A DNA stretch of 64,000 nt from contig CAKOGP040000001.1 of NCBI GenBank assembly GCA_933822405.4, positions 991,036-1,055,035 on the forward strand, given 5' to 3'. Made by a program: the position numbers and the translations under genes. The DNA is from Cylindrotheca closterium. Lineage: Eukaryota > Bacillariophyta > Bacillariophyceae > Bacillariales > Bacillariaceae. This document shows positions 42,443-52,565 of the stretch, in pieces (position 1 is the stretch's first letter; each line of letters opens with the position of its first letter). The notes below the pieces were generated by a model. The model was not told where the DNA came from. It was given only the letters and a program-made list of their open reading frames with translations, and ran no database searches.

Positions 42443-44707
42443 ATGAATTGGTGTGGATTAGGAAATTATGCGGAGCCTGAGATGGTTGAGTTGAACATTT
42501 CAGATGATCGATTCAAAGGCGTTGGATCGAGCAGTATGAAGAAGAAGTCATCGTCGCAATTAGAAAGTAGGAGGAAATCTGATGGTGGCTCTCGCCGAGA
42601 GCGATCAACGTATTCCCAAAGCAGCTCCAAAGGTAGATCTTCATCTTCGAAAGGCCGACAAAGCCCCTCGTATATGAATCCGGTCGAATCTCGAACTTCT
42701 TCGAAACCACCCAAGGCTGCGTGCGTTCAAAAGTTGGAAAAGGGATTCAATGTGGTAAGTCAAATACAGCAGGGTCTTTTGTGCAAACTGCACAATTGTT
42801 TCTTTTCTAACCATTTGTCTTAGGTTATGATCACTGACGACAGTGCAGTAAATGTCAAACTTGACCTCGATCCCAAAAACCCTCACATTCGCATTCGACC
42901 GTTGGACGAAAATGCTTTTGAACGGAATCGGTCTTCCATGGAAACCCAATTCCGTCTCCAAGACATTGCACGATTGGAAGTTGGCCGAGACAAGACAGAG
43001 AACAAGACTTCTAAGAGTAAGAAACCTGTCAGACTTTTCTCCGTTATGTTGAGGTCGAGATCGAAGCAATACCGATCATTCAACTTTGAAGCAGAGTCGG
43101 TATCTGACCGAGACACCATCATCGAGGCGATCAAAACTCTTTTGGAGCAAGCCCGTAGCTTGAGTTCAAAGCAAAAGAGAAAAACCCAAACTCAGTCTTC
43201 CCACGTTAGGTCTTCGGTGGATATTGAATTGAATCCCAGAAAATCGACCATTGAAAGGCAAAACGCCAGCGAACATGAGCGCAAAGCCACACTTGAAACC
43301 AGAAATGACAGCTACAGCACTGCTTCTGTAAGTAGAAGCTCTTCTGATGCTTCTTCCAGGGAAGAAGCCCTTTCTGCTCGTTCATCGAAAAGCGGAAGTG
43401 GAAGCAAGAGAAGTGGTCACAGTAGCGGGACCGGCCGAAGCCGTGGCAGTCGTTCGTCAAGAACAATGGCAGATGAAGATGCCTTTCGAAAGAATTCCAA
43501 GGGTGTCGTGGAAGACAAAGAATTGGCAGCAAAATTCGAAAATCATCAAGCTGCGCCCTGGTGTACTGATGACATTTGCAGTGCTGGATTCAAAGAATTC
43601 AATGCTACTGTGACTGGAATCTTCGGAGAAAACCCTGCGCTGACAAATGGATCTAAGTATAGTCGGCCCTCTGGTGCTTCAAGATCCATGACTTCGCTAT
43701 TGTGGAATACTACGAAATCAGATCGACGAAAGCATCGATTGCAAAACAGAGCGGCAAACCCAAGTTCCAAAGCCAGGCGATGGAAGAATCTTCGCAACCA
43801 GATGACTTTCGAAGCCGCTGATCTTGAAAACGACATTCCGTATCTGAAGACTGTCCAATCATGTGATGATTTTGACAAGTCCAGAGAAACTCTAAAGGCT
43901 ACACCCCCAAGCAATCCATTCTCAAAGAAGCGTCACAACAATGAAGATGATGTTGAACTATACTACGACAGTGATCCCGAAGATGCGAGGGAGGTCACCT
44001 TCAGGCGACTTGGAGCCAGAGGGGTGCAGGCCGCAAAGGCAAACAAAATCAAAGATGATTCGGTACTTGGAAGAACGAGACAGACCACGGCCTCAATGAC
44101 TCCACTCTACAACAGAAAGATGAAAAAGGTTGATGATACTCTTATCCTCGACATCATAGAGAACTTGAAGAATCAGAAATTGACACTACTGTGGCATCCT
44201 GAGCAGACCAAGGACGGTCCCAATCAGGCCCCTGTTTGTGTCAAAGTATGGATCGAATCAGGAATCTACCTCGTTGATGGCACATTCCTGCTGCCCAAAC
44301 TTACTTGGCTCCCAGTCCACGAAGCCAACGCCAGCAATTTCGTGATGAATGCAGCTATCCAGAATCCTGAAGCTGTGGATATGTTGGATGTCTGCCGCGT
44401 GAGAGAATGCGATTCTATTGACCGCAAGCTCTATCCCTATGCCGATGTGAATCGCAGTTTCATAGTTCAGACTCAAAGTGGCAGCACTCTCTTTGAGACA
44501 CGATTTAAACAAGAACGCGGTCATATGGTCAATGGTCTGAAGCTCGTGATTGCTCGATTAGCGTCTCTGTTGATGCTCCGTGATTTGCGAGCTGTTGAAG
44601 AGTTCTTTGGAGGCAATTCCACCGTTCCAGGTGAGGCTCCATGGTGGGCCAAAGCAAGCGCCGAAGAATCTGAAGCCGCAGAAGGAGGAATGCCCGCATT
44701 ACCCTAA
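42443..44707 (+). CDS. Ser-rich protein with two possible PH-like regions
   Basis: Two exons: 42443-42754 and 42824-44707, with a 69-nt intron, closing at 731 residues. The N terminus (about 25-90) is Ser/Arg/Lys-rich low complexity. Residues about 103-210 (VVMITDDSAVNVKLDLDP to TIIEAIKTLLEQA) alternate beta-strand-like segments and end in an amphipathic helix, as a PH domain does; this is inference, not a family match. Another Ser/Arg/Gly-rich stretch follows (about 260-315). The C-terminal 180 residues, from ILDIIENLKNQKLTLLWHP, again show strands followed by a helix (LVIARLASLLMLRDLRAVEE). I do not recognise the family. It could be a lipid- or protein-binding adaptor regulated by phosphorylation. 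Confidence 0.65.
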
Positions 44708-44869
44708 GTGAATATATGATATATAGATGGTTTTAGTATATAAGACATAATTAAGCATGAAAACCTCTTACGAGACGATAGTTGATAATTTCAATATATA
44801 GTGTTGTTGTCTACTATTACTTTGTTGCTGGCTTTTCTATGCATACATTGCCTTTTTTCTTTTTCGAAT

Positions 44870-46019
44870 TCAGATGTCTCTTTCCTCTTCCTCTGATTGG
44901 TAGTCAAGGCGTTTACTTTCATAGGATAGCTGCGGACTATTTCTCTCAGCAAGTTCTTGGTCATAGTCGGGACTTCCCCGTCCAGGAATGAGCTTCCTCA
45001 TTGAGGTAATACCGAGAGGAATTCGTCCAGTGTCCGAATATGACGTAGCTTGGCTACCGGGAGTAAATACATCGCTCGCTGTATCCCCATTGCCATATCC
45101 TCTGACAGGGGTCATTTTTACGCCCATTCCATCGAGTGCACGTGGATTCACTCCCAAAATTCCAGAGGGATTGGTCATATCTCCAGACTCGGGACTTCCC
45201 GTGTCTGTGTCTTCGGTTGGTCGTGATTTGATTTCATCTCTCATTTGAGTAAACTCCTCCTCACGGCGCAACAAGTATTTTACTCTCTTTCGCAATGCCA
45301 GCCAGCCACCCGCAACCCAAACAAGAATGAGTGAGATGGTGCACAGGGCGAAGGCCACAATGATTGTCACGGTGACAAGAGTCCGTTCCTTTGTGGTGTG
45401 CTTGGCCTCTTCGTATGCAATGATACCACGATCATCCACAACCTTAACAAGCTCCGAAGATTCCATGGAAGTTGTGAAGGAGATCATATCAATATTGTAC
45501 CCAATGTCAACAATCTTGTCGAGGTGTGCGAATGTAGAGTCGGTTGTATTTTTGTTCGTCAAAAACATCAACAACCCAGCCACGTCCAACATTCCCTCTT
45601 CTCCAATATTCATGACCTCTACAACTGATTCCAAAATTACATAATCGTTTCCAATCTTTTGCTTCCTTGCTTGCACGCTGGTGCTAATGATATCACTTTC
45701 GGATTTGAATGCGCTAGAGGATTCGTCGGCTAGAAGACCCGAAAAGTATAGCGTTGTGGCTTTTTCAATTGCATAAACCTCTTCCGTTTGAAATGAAACG
45801 ACTTGATCCGTAGTCCAGGTGATTGACACCATCGCTGATGATTTGTAGATCTATGAGCAAGCAAAAGGAGAATCAAAATGTGAGACGGTGCGATCAAAGC
45901 TCTCGGGATGTATTCAGCTTTGAATATGTACTCACACCATATTTCTTGTCCTCTTGGCCCTTAGCTGATGAGAATAGCGCCAGGATCAAGGTTGAAAGTA
46001 GTCCGTGTCGAAGTTGCAT
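44870..46019 (-). CDS. single-pass membrane protein with signal peptide
   Basis: Two exons: 45936-46019 and 44870-45850, with an 85-nt intron, giving 354 residues. Exon 1 encodes a clear signal peptide (MQLRHGLLSTLILALFSSAK). The lumenal or extracellular part (about 25-175) is acidic with no cysteine pattern. One membrane helix follows at about 180-208 (TIIVAFALCTISLILVWVAG), then a basic RKRVKYLLRREEE juxtamembrane segment and a Ser/Pro/Gly-rich cytosolic tail. A type I topology is inferred. I recognise no family; similarly built unknown proteins are common in diatoms. It is divergent from CLU (367-bp spacer) and converges with the Ser-rich gene. Confidence 0.65.
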
Positions 46020-46386
46020 GGTGGGTGTTTTGTTTGTTGTGCCTCCAACTCAAAAATGTGGCAAACTTTCGATTTCAAATTCAGGAAAATCGTTGGGAAC
46101 ATTCAAAATATACACACGTATATGATGATGTTCTGACGGTCGAATGAGTCAACTAGTGCCGAAATTTTTATCTATCATCGCATCGGCATGGCGCATAAAA
46201 CGCACGGCAGTATGTACACATACCGGTACCTATGCTGACGTGTGCTGTCTCACCTGTTAGAGATTTCAGATTGGCTTCGAAGTAAAAGTAAGATCATCAT
46301 CTGTCTGCCGTCAGTCATAGTTCTTTTGTTGACCTCAAATCTGAGATAAAAAAAGATCTCACATTCTCCCAACCACAGTTCGCATC
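46020..46386. promoter_or_regulatory. divergent promoter region membrane protein / CLU
   Basis: A 367-bp spacer between outward-facing start codons. It contains TACCGGTACC at 46221-46230, one more instance of the recurrent spacer word, and TTTTTATCTATC near 46166. Confidence 0.5.
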
Positions 46387-49300
46387 ATGCCGGAAGCCCA
46401 ACCAAGCGAGGTGGAGGCTCCTCCTGCCCAAGAAGAGAAGGAAAGTGAAATGCAAGCGCAAGGTCCTCCTATTTTGAAGAATCTGTGTATTTTACCCCCG
46501 CGTCAAAAAGCTGGAACCTTGGAACGAAAAGAAGTGATTGACCGAGTTCCACTTCCTCCAATCCGATCTGAAGAGCCTGTTTCTTCCATTCGGGCAGCTT
46601 TGGCAGACGTTTGCGGGTATTCTCACCTTACAAACTATCGCTTTGAGTTGGAAAAGCCTCTGGACCCTAATATTCCTGGAAAGCAACCAGATGTACCCAT
46701 CGTGTCCCCCTACACGGGCATCAACTCCGTCGTGTCCGTTCCAGTTGCTTTGCAGTCGTTGGACGACGAGCAGCAATCAAAGGATCATTCATTGGTTCTT
46801 GACGACTATGGAGACCTTTCAGCTTTGATGGAAATGGGCTTGCAAGATGGATCCGCCTTTCGCATTGTACTTGAACGATATGATGTAGCTCAAATTAGAG
46901 ATCATGTCACTCGTCTCAGATCTTTGATTGCTGGAAATGTGCCAGCTGTTGTATCATTGGACGATGGCAGCGATGATAAAGGTACTCCAGCTGAGCCAGA
47001 AAACACTGAAGTAGCTGAGGAGAAGGCTAATGATGGGAAGAAAAATAAAGATGGTCAACCCAAAGACAAGAAGGAAGAGAAAATGAAACTGCCGACATAT
47101 CCAAATGTGGGATCCACAATTGTTAACAGCAAGGATTTGAAGAACTTTTATTATCACGCATGTGGTGAAAACCCCGATCTTTACTTGGCTGACGTGTCGA
47201 AGCTTACTCCACAATTTGAAAATGGATCCAAAAAGAAGAAGGGAAAGAAAGGAAAAGGGCAGGCTCAGAACGGCAACGAAAAAGAAGCTGAGGAGGAAGT
47301 TCAAGTGGAGCGAGAAATGCGCGAGATAATTCCTAAATTGAATCGTCTTGAAGAAACGACAAAGTTGGATTGTAGCATTCGCTTCAGTGCTTTCCACCCA
47401 CCACCACGCTCTCGCAAAATGTTGGGTGACCTTGCATACCTTGAAGTCAAACCCCCTGGAGAGTCAAATTCGATACACATCACCGCAATCCCAACAGGTT
47501 TCTATGTAAACAAATCGACTGATACCAAGTTTGATCCAAGTCCAGCTCCCAAGGCTTTTTTCTCGCATGAGCTGCTTGACTGCTTGTTGCAAGCATCGTC
47601 CTCATTTTTCACTGCCTGGAAGGGTGCACTAGAAGCTTCCAAAACTAGAAGCAAGTTGATGGCTAGATTAAACGCTGATGGGCACTTTGCTTGTTTGTTC
47701 CGAGTCGCAATTCGTGGGGACTTTGATGGGTACACGAGGCCCTCAATCGCTTCTGCCGATGAAGGAATCGACGCCCTGGTGCACAATCCGTCCTGGTTGG
47801 TACCAATGTCAAAAGCAGCTTTGGAATCAGAAGATTCGTGGAATAAAAATGCATCGCATTCCGCTAACTACGAAAAGACGGAAGATGATCTCGCAAACAC
47901 TTTTGGCGTTGACTTTAGAAATGGAAACTCCCGAGACTGGAATGAGGAGTTGCAAATGGCTCGTGAGATGCCAGTCTCGTCCCTTGTGGAAAGAGTCGAG
48001 AGAGCAAGAGTCATTAACAAAGTTTTGAGTGACTTTGGTGAGGCTTCGCTGATGGGCATTAAGGCAATCTCAGATGGACAGATCGCACCCATGAATCCAA
48101 ACGAGCCTTCGAGATCGCAGGTATTTCTTCACAACAACATATTTTTCTCGAGAGCAATTGATGCCGGCATCGAGACATTCAAAATTGCAAAGGGAGACAA
48201 AGCAGCTAGAAAGTCTGCATCCCGCGATATTCATTGCCTGGGTGCTTTGCACCGAATGGAGAAGGAAGGTTTATACACCCTTGCAACTGTGCTTCTTGAT
48301 TACTTGGGAACTAGATTTGTGTGTCAGAGTATTCTTCCAGGTATTCTGAACGGCGAGAAGAGCCATTCGCTCCTGTATGGAAGTGTCGAGGCGGGATTAC
48401 CGCTTTCGTGGGACAAAGAGATGCACGAAATGCTCGAAGAGACTATGGGCAAGATGTGGATTGCCAATCGTCCGCTACCACGAGAACCTTTGACAGACGA
48501 GAGAATGGCTGCAATTGGGGAAGCAAAAAGTGCATCTCCGATGCCAATCACAACTAGCGAAGAGGAGAAGAAGGAAGAGACCGCGGATCCAATTGTCAAC
48601 ATGTGTACGCCAATTGAAGCCAAGGGAATCAAGGGTAGCGATGAACGAAAGTACTTGCTCGACATGACTCGGTTAACCCCGAGGGATGCTAATTGGGTCG
48701 AGAAAGAAAAGGGTGGAACAGGAAACTGGGAATATCTTCAAAGTAGTTCGCCGGGCAAAAAGAGTGGCGCCATCCCCACTGGTCTCGATGACGATGAATG
48801 GACACTCGCTGTGTTGCGGCCTGAGCTCGTCAACAGCTACTCTCAATACCTCATTGGCAATTATGCCAGAGAGAAAAAGGCCAAGGGTGATGCAGAGAAA
48901 AAGGAAAAGGAGGCAGCTGAAGGTTCTGAAAAAGATGAGAAATGTGGAGAGGAATCGAGCGCAAAAGAAGCTGAGAAGGACAAGAACGAGGGGACCAAAG
49001 AGAGCCCAGACGCCAAGGACGAAAAGGATTTGCCTTCAATCAACGACGACGATCTTGATTACATCAAGTCTTTGCGACTGAACGTCAATATCTTCTTGCC
49101 TGACATAAAGTCGCTGGAAGGCATTGATGACGACGCATTTGGACAGCAGGAAAAAGATGAACAGGTTGTTCGAGACGTATCAAACTTTTTGTGGGAGAAG
49201 GTTCTGCCAGGGATAACCGCGCAGATGCGAGCAGCTACTGGGCAACAGCCTCCACACGATGGGAAGAGTTTGACAGATTTCATTCATCAAAATGGTGTCA

Positions 49301-50871
49301 ACTGTCGATACTTGGGACGGCTTGCCGACATGGCACAGGCGGAAGAGAAGAAGGATGCCGAGGAGGCAGAACTGGCTAAGAAAGGCATGACTAGTGGCAT
49401 GGCACGAAATTCGATGCCCGAGTGCTGGCTAGAGCTTTTGGAATGCGAGATGGTTGCTCGCGCTGCAAAGCATGTTCTCGACACTTACCTGACTATGAAT
49501 GGTGGAATTGCCGCATCACATCCGGCCCAGACTATTGCTTCATTCTTATCGGCACTCGTTTCGTCAGGTGAGGAAAGTGCAGCACAAACTGAAAATAGGG
49601 CGGCAAAGCAAAAGGAAAACGAACCAGACGAAGATGACTATAGTGCACTGACGCTCTTTGATGCCGGTGCAATAGATGATGGAGCCATGACGATTAGAGG
49701 AAGAACAGAAATATGGACCGATATCGAGGAGGAGATTGGGCGTCGTTTCCGGTACTCGTTGACAATTTTCAACCGACCAGCCAAAGCCAATCGCGTCATG
49801 CACATACCTCTGTTGCGTCGAGTTTGTCAAAAAACTGGAGTTCGTCTTGCTGCAAAATCTTACGACACTGGCTCGAACTACTATTGTGGTAGTGGTAGAA
49901 ATCTTGTTCCTTCCTACCCGATCTCTCCTCTGGACGTCGTCGACATTGTCCCCTTGATGAAACATTCCGCAGCTCACGGTGGTGGTTTCACACCTTGTGC
50001 CCCAGGAAATCCAAGCTCACTTCCACCACTCCACATTTCGCTTCCGGACGCTCGGCAAACACTCGAATCAGCCCACGTTCATCATAGTGGAAAAGCTCTT
50101 TCCCGCGCGCTTGAACTGGCACAGGAAGCATGTGCTCTCTACCAACGGGTAGCAGAATCATCAACGCACCCTGGAGTTGTGCGTTGTCTCGATCTCATGG
50201 CGAGCATTCTCTTTGAAGCAGGGGAAAATGGTCTCGCAGCGGCGAATCAAGCACGTTCACTTGGACTCTTGGTTCAAGTGAACGGCTTTGATTGTCCCGA
50301 TGCCATCAATGTTCACTTGCTGTTGTTTCAGATGCTGTTCTCCGGAGGGAGGAACTACGAGGCTATCAAGCACATGCGTGCAGCTATCTTCTTGATGGAA
50401 TTAATGGGTGGCCCAGGTCATATGGAGATTGTCAATGCGTACCACAAGCTTGGAAGCGTCTACCAATCAGCGAAAGAGCCACACCTGGCACTTCGTTTCT
50501 TCCAGGAGGCAGCTTCACGCAAATCGAGCGATCGATTGTTGGAATCCATGGTATCGAAGAGCTTGGGTGCTGTACTCTCCCAGCTTGGAGATTTCAAAGG
50601 AGCTCTTGACGAGGAGAAGAAGGCAAACAACGTTTTCACAAAGCTCTTGGGTAAAGACCACCAACTCACGAAACAGAGTGACCAACAGTTACAACTATTT
50701 GCAGCTGCTGCTGTGCAACAAGGAAGCAAGGCTGTGAAGGACATCAAAAGCATGGAGGAGGAAGCTGTTGCCGACGCCATCGCAAGCGAGTTGGAGGCAG
50801 AAGCAGCGGCAGAAGAAGCCAGGCAGAAGAAAAAAAGCAATGGCAAGAAAAAGAAGAAAGGAAAGAAATAG
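46387..50871 (+). CDS. CLU: clustered mitochondria protein homolog (CLU)
   Basis: Single exon, 1,494 residues, the usual CLU length. Order of parts: the N-terminal CLU_N region (about 30-190, with YSHLTNYRFELEKPLDPNIP near 79), a Lys/Glu insert (about 205-235), the GSKIP-like segment, the central CLU domain (about 430-720, with LLDYLGTRFVCQSILPGILN near 638), an acidic Lys/Glu linker (about 830-885), an eIF3-p135-like region (about 1000-1130, with YLTMNGGIAASHPAQT), TPR repeats (about 1225-1420), and a Lys-rich C terminus. CLU/CLUH is a cytosolic mRNA-binding protein that supports translation and placement of nuclear-encoded mitochondrial proteins; loss makes mitochondria cluster. The second half of the TPR region reads as Tyr/Leu-rich helix pairs (HLALRFFQEAASRK). 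The start follows directly after the 5' UTR and is the first ATG. Confidence 0.92.
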   Translation: MPEAQPSEVEAPPAQEEKESEMQAQGPPILKNLCILPPRQKAGTLERKEVIDRVPLPPIRSEEPVSSIRAALADVCGYSHLTNYRFELEKPLDPNIPGKQPDVPIVSPYTGINSVVSVPVALQSLDDEQQSKDHSLVLDDYGDLSALMEMGLQDGSAFRIVLERYDVAQIRDHVTRLRSLIAGNVPAVVSLDDGSDDKGTPAEPENTEVAEEKANDGKKNKDGQPKDKKEEKMKLPTYPNVGSTIVNSKDLKNFYYHACGENPDLYLADVSKLTPQFENGSKKKKGKKGKGQAQNGNEKEAEEEVQVEREMREIIPKLNRLEETTKLDCSIRFSAFHPPPRSRKMLGDLAYLEVKPPGESNSIHITAIPTGFYVNKSTDTKFDPSPAPKAFFSHELLDCLLQASSSFFTAWKGALEASKTRSKLMARLNADGHFACLFRVAIRGDFDGYTRPSIASADEGIDALVHNPSWLVPMSKAALESEDSWNKNASHSANYEKTEDDLANTFGVDFRNGNSRDWNEELQMAREMPVSSLVERVERARVINKVLSDFGEASLMGIKAISDGQIAPMNPNEPSRSQVFLHNNIFFSRAIDAGIETFKIAKGDKAARKSASRDIHCLGALHRMEKEGLYTLATVLLDYLGTRFVCQSILPGILNGEKSHSLLYGSVEAGLPLSWDKEMHEMLEETMGKMWIANRPLPREPLTDERMAAIGEAKSASPMPITTSEEEKKEETADPIVNMCTPIEAKGIKGSDERKYLLDMTRLTPRDANWVEKEKGGTGNWEYLQSSSPGKKSGAIPTGLDDDEWTLAVLRPELVNSYSQYLIGNYAREKKAKGDAEKKEKEAAEGSEKDEKCGEESSAKEAEKDKNEGTKESPDAKDEKDLPSINDDDLDYIKSLRLNVNIFLPDIKSLEGIDDDAFGQQEKDEQVVRDVSNFLWEKVLPGITAQMRAATGQQPPHDGKSLTDFIHQNGVNCRYLGRLADMAQAEEKKDAEEAELAKKGMTSGMARNSMPECWLELLECEMVARAAKHVLDTYLTMNGGIAASHPAQTIASFLSALVSSGEESAAQTENRAAKQKENEPDEDDYSALTLFDAGAIDDGAMTIRGRTEIWTDIEEEIGRRFRYSLTIFNRPAKANRVMHIPLLRRVCQKTGVRLAAKSYDTGSNYYCGSGRNLVPSYPISPLDVVDIVPLMKHSAAHGGGFTPCAPGNPSSLPPLHISLPDARQTLESAHVHHSGKALSRALELAQEACALYQRVAESSTHPGVVRCLDLMASILFEAGENGLAAANQARSLGLLVQVNGFDCPDAINVHLLLFQMLFSGGRNYEAIKHMRAAIFLMELMGGPGHMEIVNAYHKLGSVYQSAKEPHLALRFFQEAASRKSSDRLLESMVSKSLGAVLSQLGDFKGALDEEKKANNVFTKLLGKDHQLTKQSDQQLQLFAAAAVQQGSKAVKDIKSMEEEAVADAIASELEAEAAAEEARQKKKSNGKKKKKGKK

Positions 50872-51038
50872 AAAGTTGTCAATATACTAGACATCCCATC
50901 CGTTTTTGGGATAGTGATGCTTTCGAAGTGCAGCGAAAGTAATAACTCTTAATACAAACATTTAACTGGACCTCATGGCCAAGTCTGCGCATGTTGTGCA
51001 CCGTAGTTTCATGTATTCATCACAGTTACCGGTATGCT

Positions 51039-52291
51039 TCAGGTTGCCCAAGGTGCTCGAGTAGGTGGCATCGCACCGGACGCACCGGACGCTGGGATAG
51101 CCGTGGCCGCTCGAAATGTCTCAGTGGGGGCAGGTCTTTGAACCTGTGAGCTTTTCCATGTTGCAGGAAATAGCTTGGAGAAGACAAAGTGCTGCACGAC
51201 TTGTAGCTTATTGAGCACTTCCCCCTGATACAATCGAATCATGCCTCGTGATACCTTGTCCCAATTGGGCATTGTTTGACTAACATCGTACAGCATTGGT
51301 GAAGCTTCGAAAAAGGGCGCTGCCTTTTTTAGTTCGCGAATATATCGAATGCAAGATAGGTAGAGAAACACATCTCCATGATCTCTTACGGTCTGTTCAA
51401 AGTTGATACAATTTGGACTCGAAAGTTCTCCTCCAAACGCCTGGCTGGATGCATGCAATTGACAAGCTCCAAAATAAAAAGGCAAGCAATGGTAATCATC
51501 TAAGCCCCAAACACCATGCGAACCTGCTGGTTCAAGTCGATAATCTGTTTGCAGCCTTCGTGTAACCTTCAAATACTGATGAAATATGGAAAGAGTAATG
51601 GCCGCAAGAGATTTTTTCGAAGGAGGCTCCCCGAAACATTTGACTTTCGACAGCACCAAAAGGAAGACCAAAAAGCTAGACTCGTGCCCCGTCCCATAAT
51701 CTAATCTTATTGGTTGTCCAAAGCTGTCATGGAGATAGCAAGATAATTGTCCTATCGAAGGGTCCTCGCTGGCTGGGAATGATCCAGCAGCTGCTTCTTT
51801 TCCTCTTTGGCAAGCTCCTTCCAATGATAGATTTTCGCCTCGTGCCAACAGACAAGATGTGATTATGGCACTAGATCTTGCGAGCAACTGTTTGTGCCAC
51901 TCCCGAAACGCTGGATTTCCAAATCTAATTAAAGAGAGTCGTTGTATCAAGCATGAGAAAGGATGTATGCAATCATTCCTTCTCTACCCCCAACAACCTA
52001 CACCATTGCTACTTACCGAGCAGCTCTTGCATCACCAGGTGGAAACTCGTCTACCCATTCGATCATTGTTTCCAAAGATCCATGAAGACTTGCCATACTC
52101 GGAGTCAATCCCTCCAAAGGGTTCTTGGGATCATAGGCTGCCGCGCCTTCGGCACACGACTTGCCTATGGTTTCTACAAAATTCATGATTTCTTTTCTTC
52201 GATCTGATGCAGCGAAGGCGTCCATATCCACTTGGTTGAAGATATGCCGCTGTGGCACAGAGGAATCGTCATTTTCCGGTGTTATTGACAT
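51039..52291 (-). CDS. PTPA: PP2A phosphatase activator PTPA
   Basis: Two exons: 52017-52291 and 51039-51924, with a 92-nt intron, giving 386 residues. The fold landmarks are present: HIFNQVDMDAFAAS near residue 16, the splice-spanning RFGNPAFREWH near 92, the nucleotide-binding DYGTGHESSF near 167, and GVWGLDDYHCLPFYFGACQL near 225-244. PTPA is a peptidyl-prolyl isomerase-like chaperone that loads and activates the PP2A catalytic subunit, using ATP/Mg. The protein is cytosolic and nuclear in other eukaryotes. The C-terminal Ala/Pro-rich tail (FRAATAIPASGASGAMPPTR) is a common but variable extension. It converges with CLU (about 170 bp) and diverges from the phosphoesterase gene. Confidence 0.93.
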
Positions 52292-52565
52292 CGTTCGTTG
52301 AGGATGCCGTTGATGCCAAGAATCAGAACTCAGTCGTCAAACAGTGATGGGAACGATCGTGACATGTGCTACACTATCAGGTCGATCGCATCGGTGCCAC
52401 AAGCTTCCATACGACTACTTTGACCAGCTTTGAGCTCTGCTTGACAAACACGTCTGTCGTGATGACGATGCAGAATTATGTTGGTCGTGCCGTTCGGCTT
52501 CCATCAACCCATCATCTCATATCCAAAATACCTCTGTCACCACATTTTATGCTAACTTTGACAGC
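52292..52565. promoter_or_regulatory. divergent promoter region PTPA / phosphoesterase
   Basis: A 274-bp spacer between outward-facing starts of a phosphatase activator and a phosphoesterase. I see no strong motif other than generic AT-rich sequence near 52535-52560. Confidence 0.4.
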
